NCBI GenBank assembly: GCA_937907495.1
Contig: CALESS010000472.1
Location: 1 to 8,245, forward strand
Direction of reading: 5' to 3'
DNA length: 8,245 nt
Source: an uncultured Anaerolineaceae bacterium
GTDB taxonomy: Bacteria; Chloroflexota; Anaerolineae; Anaerolineales; Anaerolineaceae
The position numbers and the translations under genes were made by a program. Under the pieces are notes generated by a model. It did not search any database. It saw only the letters and a list, made by a program, of their open reading frames with translations, and was not told the origin of the DNA. Below are positions 5,876 through 8,245 of this stretch, in pieces. Position 1 is the stretch's first letter. Each line of letters opens with the position of its first letter.

Positions 5876-5904
5876 ATTATACCAGAGCCTGCCATTTCGG
5901 TCAA
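5876..5904 (-). promoter_or_regulatory. Strong sigma-70 promoter of the rpmH operon
   Basis: Minus-strand TTGACC (5904-5899, five of six consensus bases) and a perfect TATAAT (5881-5876) are separated by exactly 17 bases. Transcription should start near 5869, giving a leader of about 120 bases before rpmH. The -35 lies three bases beyond the stop codon of the upstream RCK gene, and no terminator separates the two units, so some read-through from the potassium genes is possible. Confidence 0.88.
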
Positions 5905-5907
5905 ACG

Positions 5908-6615
5908 TTAGTGTTTGCCATTTCCATGGCCGCTACCGTTTCCATTGCGGTTGGGTGGAGAGAGAACCTCGGCCAACAGGCGGGCACCCTCGTTGTCGGT
6001 GACAGCCAGCACTTCATCACCTGCCTCAAACCGGGTATGCCCATGCGGCATCACAATTTCATGGTGCCGGATGATCGCGGCAATAATACAGGCTTCCGGC
6101 AGATTCAACTCCTGGATAGCCTTGCCTACCGCCGGAGCGCCTTCAGCAATTTTTTCTTCCACCAGGGAATAGTTCCCTTTCCTCAATTTGAGCAGGGTCA
6201 TCATATCCCCGAGGGACATTTCTTCCTCAATCAGCCGGGACATGATTTCTGCCTGGTTCACGGCTGCATCCACCTGGAACAACTCACTAAACAGCCAGGC
6301 ATTGCGGGGATTGTTCACCCGGGCAATGGTTCTCCCCACGTTGTAGCGTGTGCGCGCCAGGTAGCATAAGGCCAGGTTTTCTTCATCCTCGGTGGAAGTG
6401 GCGCAAAACACAGCCGCCTCCTGGATCTTTGCGCCTTCCAATACTTGCGGATCCAGCGGATCACCCTCATGAATCACTTCCGTGGGTAATTCCTTGTGTA
6501 TGCGAGCCAGGACATTCGGCCGGAATTCCACCAGGTGTACTTCATGATCCTGGTTAATCAACACTTTTGCCAGTTGTGCGCCTGTTCTGCCGCCTCCAAT
6601 GATGACAACAATCAT
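5908..6615 (-). CDS. trkA: RCK-domain potassium-uptake regulator (TrkA family), second copy
   Basis: A cytoplasmic regulatory subunit of 235 residues for a potassium transporter. The RCK_N Rossmann domain (about 1-125) has GGGRTG (7-12) for dinucleotide binding and Glu30 at the end of the second strand (HLVEF), the position that contacts the adenosine ribose. RCK_C covers about 142-218 (from NYSLVEEKIAEGAPAVGKAIQEL to DEVLAVTDNEGA). The last 15 residues are a low-complexity Asn/Gly/His tail that is probably disordered. The ATG overlaps the stop of the first RCK gene by four bases (ATGA), a sign of tight co-translation. The length fits KtrA/TrkA-half proteins (about 220) rather than full double-RCK TrkA (about 450), so the two genes together equal one TrkA. 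Regulation by NAD(H) or other nucleotide is known for the family but not shown here. Confidence 0.92.
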   Translation of the reverse strand: MIVVIIGGGRTGAQLAKVLINQDHEVHLVEFRPNVLARIHKELPTEVIHEGDPLDPQVLEGAKIQEAAVFCATSTEDEENLALCYLARTRYNVGRTIARVNNPRNAWLFSELFQVDAAVNQAEIMSRLIEEEMSLGDMMTLLKLRKGNYSLVEEKIAEGAPAVGKAIQELNLPEACIIAAIIRHHEIVMPHGHTRFEAGDEVLAVTDNEGARLLAEVLSPPNRNGNGSGHGNGKH

Positions 6616-7277
6616 TTCAGCACCTCCCGGGCAGAATTCAGCCGGGCCCGCATGGCTTCCACGCCCTCAAAAGTCGCACTGATGTGCAGCACATCCCCAT
6701 CATGAGCCACGTCCTCCCGCCCGGCCATCGAGGCGACCCCGGCATGGGTGAGCGACACGATGGCGCAATCGGTGGATGGCACAATTTCCGCCAACTTATG
6801 TCCATCCCAACTGGCCGGAATGGTAAATTCATACACTTCAACCTCACCATTTCCGGGGGAATAGACTGTGCGAATATCGGAGTGATAGACCATTTCCTCC
6901 ATCCGCTGGGCGGCCCAACTGGTTCCACTGATCACCTGGATGTTGAAGACCTCAAACATGGCCCGCGAGGTTGAGAAATAGTTACGGGCCACGACCTGTT
7001 TCACTCCGTAGTATCCGCGCGCCAGGTGACACAAGACCGCATTCGTCGCGTCTTTATTGGTTGCAGCCACCAGGGCATCTGCACTTTCAATCCCCGCCCG
7101 GTGCAACGTATCCCGGTTGAGGGCATCTCCCTCCACCCGCCGGCCATGAAAATCGGCTGGCAGGTTGGAAAACGTGGCTTCATCCAGGTCAATTACCGAG
7201 ACGTCAACTTTCCGTTTACTCAAACGGTGCGCCAGTTCGGCACCCATCCGTCCACAACCAACAACAATCACTTTCAT
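6612..7277 (-). CDS. trkA: RCK-domain potassium-uptake regulator (TrkA family), first copy
   Basis: A cytoplasmic single-RCK protein of 221 residues. GCGRMG (7-12) is the nucleotide-binding glycine loop and Asp30 (SVIDLDE) ends the second strand. GDALN (50-54) and VAATNKDATN (69-78) complete the Rossmann-type RCK_N domain, and RCK_C covers about 143-215 (from VEVYEFTIP to GDVLHISAT). It begins six bases after the permease stop, with an AGG-type ribosome site overlapping the end of that gene, and overlaps the second RCK gene by four bases. The two copies are diverged paralogues rather than a recent duplication. Together they probably form a hetero-oligomeric ring that gates or stabilises the permease encoded just upstream. 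Confidence 0.92.
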   Translation of the reverse strand: MKVIVVGCGRMGAELAHRLSKRKVDVSVIDLDEATFSNLPADFHGRRVEGDALNRDTLHRAGIESADALVAATNKDATNAVLCHLARGYYGVKQVVARNYFSTSRAMFEVFNIQVISGTSWAAQRMEEMVYHSDIRTVYSPGNGEVEVYEFTIPASWDGHKLAEIVPSTDCAIVSLTHAGVASMAGREDVAHDGDVLHISATFEGVEAMRARLNSAREVLK

Positions 7278-7283
7278 CGTTAC

Positions 7284-8245
7284 CTAATCCTTGAAATTTT
7301 CAACCAGGTCAACCCGGTAGGGAACTTCCGTAATGACGATATCCCGCCGACCGAGCAATATTCGGCGCAGGGTATCGGCTGTTCGGGCATGCAGCAAATT
7401 CGCCAGGCCTTCATTGGCCACGAATTGCGGCACAATAATCGTTAGAATCTCATTCGGTTGGCGTTGCGCATCAATATTATCAATATATTCCAACAACGGT
7501 TCGAACAATAACCGGTAGGGAGAATCGAGGATTTGCAGCCGGATTCCATCCCCCCACAGCTCCCATTTCTCCTGTATTTTTGCCGTCTCTTCCTGGTCAA
7601 TGGAGATGTGCACCGCTGTGATGTCATCCGAAAGCGCCCGCGCATACCGCAAGGCGGTTAACGTGCCCCGGTGAACCCCGCCAATGGTCAAAATCACCCG
7701 GTGACGGTTGATACGGGGCGGTTCTCCAAATGCATCCAGCGATAGCTTCGCCGCCAATTTGCGGTAATGCCGGTGAATCGTCCAGAAGATGAAGACCAGG
7801 ATCGGGGTCAAGGCAATCACCAGGTAGGCCCCGTCTTTGAATTTGGTAATGGCGAAGATAAAGGTCACAATCAGGGTCACCAGCGCACCGAAGCTGTTCA
7901 CAATCATCTTGAACAACCAATCTTTTTCATAGCGCAATGTCGAACCCCGCTCCTTGATTTCGATACCGGGGGTCATCCGGCCGGATTTCCGCCAGCGGTT
8001 GGCCATCCCCGCCTGGGAAAGCGTGAACGAAGTGAATACCCCGATTGCATACAAGGGGATCAAGCGGTTGACGCTGGCTTGGAAAACCACCACCAGCAAA
8101 CCCGCGATGATCGCCAGGGCTACAATACCCTTGGAGTACACCAACCGGCTGCCTTTCCAGGTCAATTGCCGCGGCAGAAAGCCATCTTCCGCTGTCAGGG
8201 CGCTTAAGCGCGGGAACCCCGCAAAGGCGGTATTGGCTGCCATCA
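7284..8245 (-). CDS. APC-superfamily permease, KimA-like potassium transporter (C-terminal part)
   Basis: The last 320 or so codons of a transporter that continues past the right edge of the window; the Met codon at 8241-8243 is internal, since the frame is open and ANTAFAGFPRLSALTAEDGF is a mid-protein block of this family. Hydrophobic helices lie at about 38-56, 60-80, 114-134 and 138-156, counted from that Met. After them comes a cytosolic domain of about 160 residues with alternating strands and helices (VILTIGGVHRGT, AVHISIDQEE, EILTIIVPQFV) that recalls USP-type or RCK-interacting tails. KimA (YdaO) of Bacillus, a high-affinity potassium/proton symporter, has this layout. Two RCK genes directly downstream support potassium as the substrate. 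A KimA ortholog cannot be confirmed without the N-terminal half, and an amino-acid permease remains a weaker alternative. Confidence 0.85.
   Translation of the reverse strand, partial: MAANTAFAGFPRLSALTAEDGFLPRQLTWKGSRLVYSKGIVALAIIAGLLVVVFQASVNRLIPLYAIGVFTSFTLSQAGMANRWRKSGRMTPGIEIKERGSTLRYEKDWLFKMIVNSFGALVTLIVTFIFAITKFKDGAYLVIALTPILVFIFWTIHRHYRKLAAKLSLDAFGEPPRINRHRVILTIGGVHRGTLTALRYARALSDDITAVHISIDQEETAKIQEKWELWGDGIRLQILDSPYRLLFEPLLEYIDNIDAQRQPNEILTIIVPQFVANEGLANLLHARTADTLRRILLGRRDIVITEVPYRVDLVENFKD

Noticed and set aside
5571..6002. Plus-strand open frame of 143 codons over rpmH and its leader
   Set aside because: It crosses rpmH, a strong minus-strand promoter and the end of an RCK gene; no family features.

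Overview
The window is an 8.2 kb piece of a bacterial chromosome in which every convincing gene lies on the minus strand, so transcription runs from high to low coordinates. It looks like core genome: short gaps, a 4-bp gene overlap, near-uniform moderate GC, and no insertion sequence, phage gene, CRISPR array, tRNA or rRNA. The organism is probably a member of Chloroflexota, near Anaerolineae. That placement is an inference from three things: a short YidC without the large Gram-negative periplasmic domain, a type-2 (eukaryote-like) isoleucyl-tRNA synthetase behind a T-box leader, and the particular gene order. It is not proven by any single marker.

From right to left in the direction of transcription: (1) 8245-5908 is a likely potassium-uptake operon, with the C-terminal part of an APC/KimA-like permease (cut by the window edge) followed by two RCK-domain (TrkA-type) proteins. 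(2) 5904-2149 is a complete transcription unit of the classic ribosome/membrane-insertion cluster: rpmH (L34, too short for routine ORF calling), rnpA, yidD, a beta-propeller lipoprotein, yidC and khpB/jag. It has a near-consensus sigma-70 promoter with a structured leader in front and a hairpin terminator behind. The lipoprotein between yidD and yidC is the unusual member. (3) 2148-776 is a pyrimidine-nucleoside phosphorylase gene with its own candidate promoter. (4) 771-1 is a promoter, a full class I isoleucine T-box leader with readable antiterminator and terminator forms, and the first 145 codons of ileS, cut by the window edge.

Functionally, the central operon links ribosome assembly (L34), tRNA 5' maturation (RNase P protein) and membrane-protein insertion (YidD, YidC, and KhpB as RNA-binding partner). 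The proposed extra player is the BamB-like propeller lipoprotein, on the outer face of the membrane next to YidC. The ileS end shows a GXHH form of the class I HIGH motif, a variant associated with very strong mupirocin resistance in type-2 IleRS. The T-box specifier (AUC) and discriminator-pairing base (U) both fit tRNA-Ile. No dnaA, oriC or mnmE, the usual neighbours of the rpmH cluster, is present.
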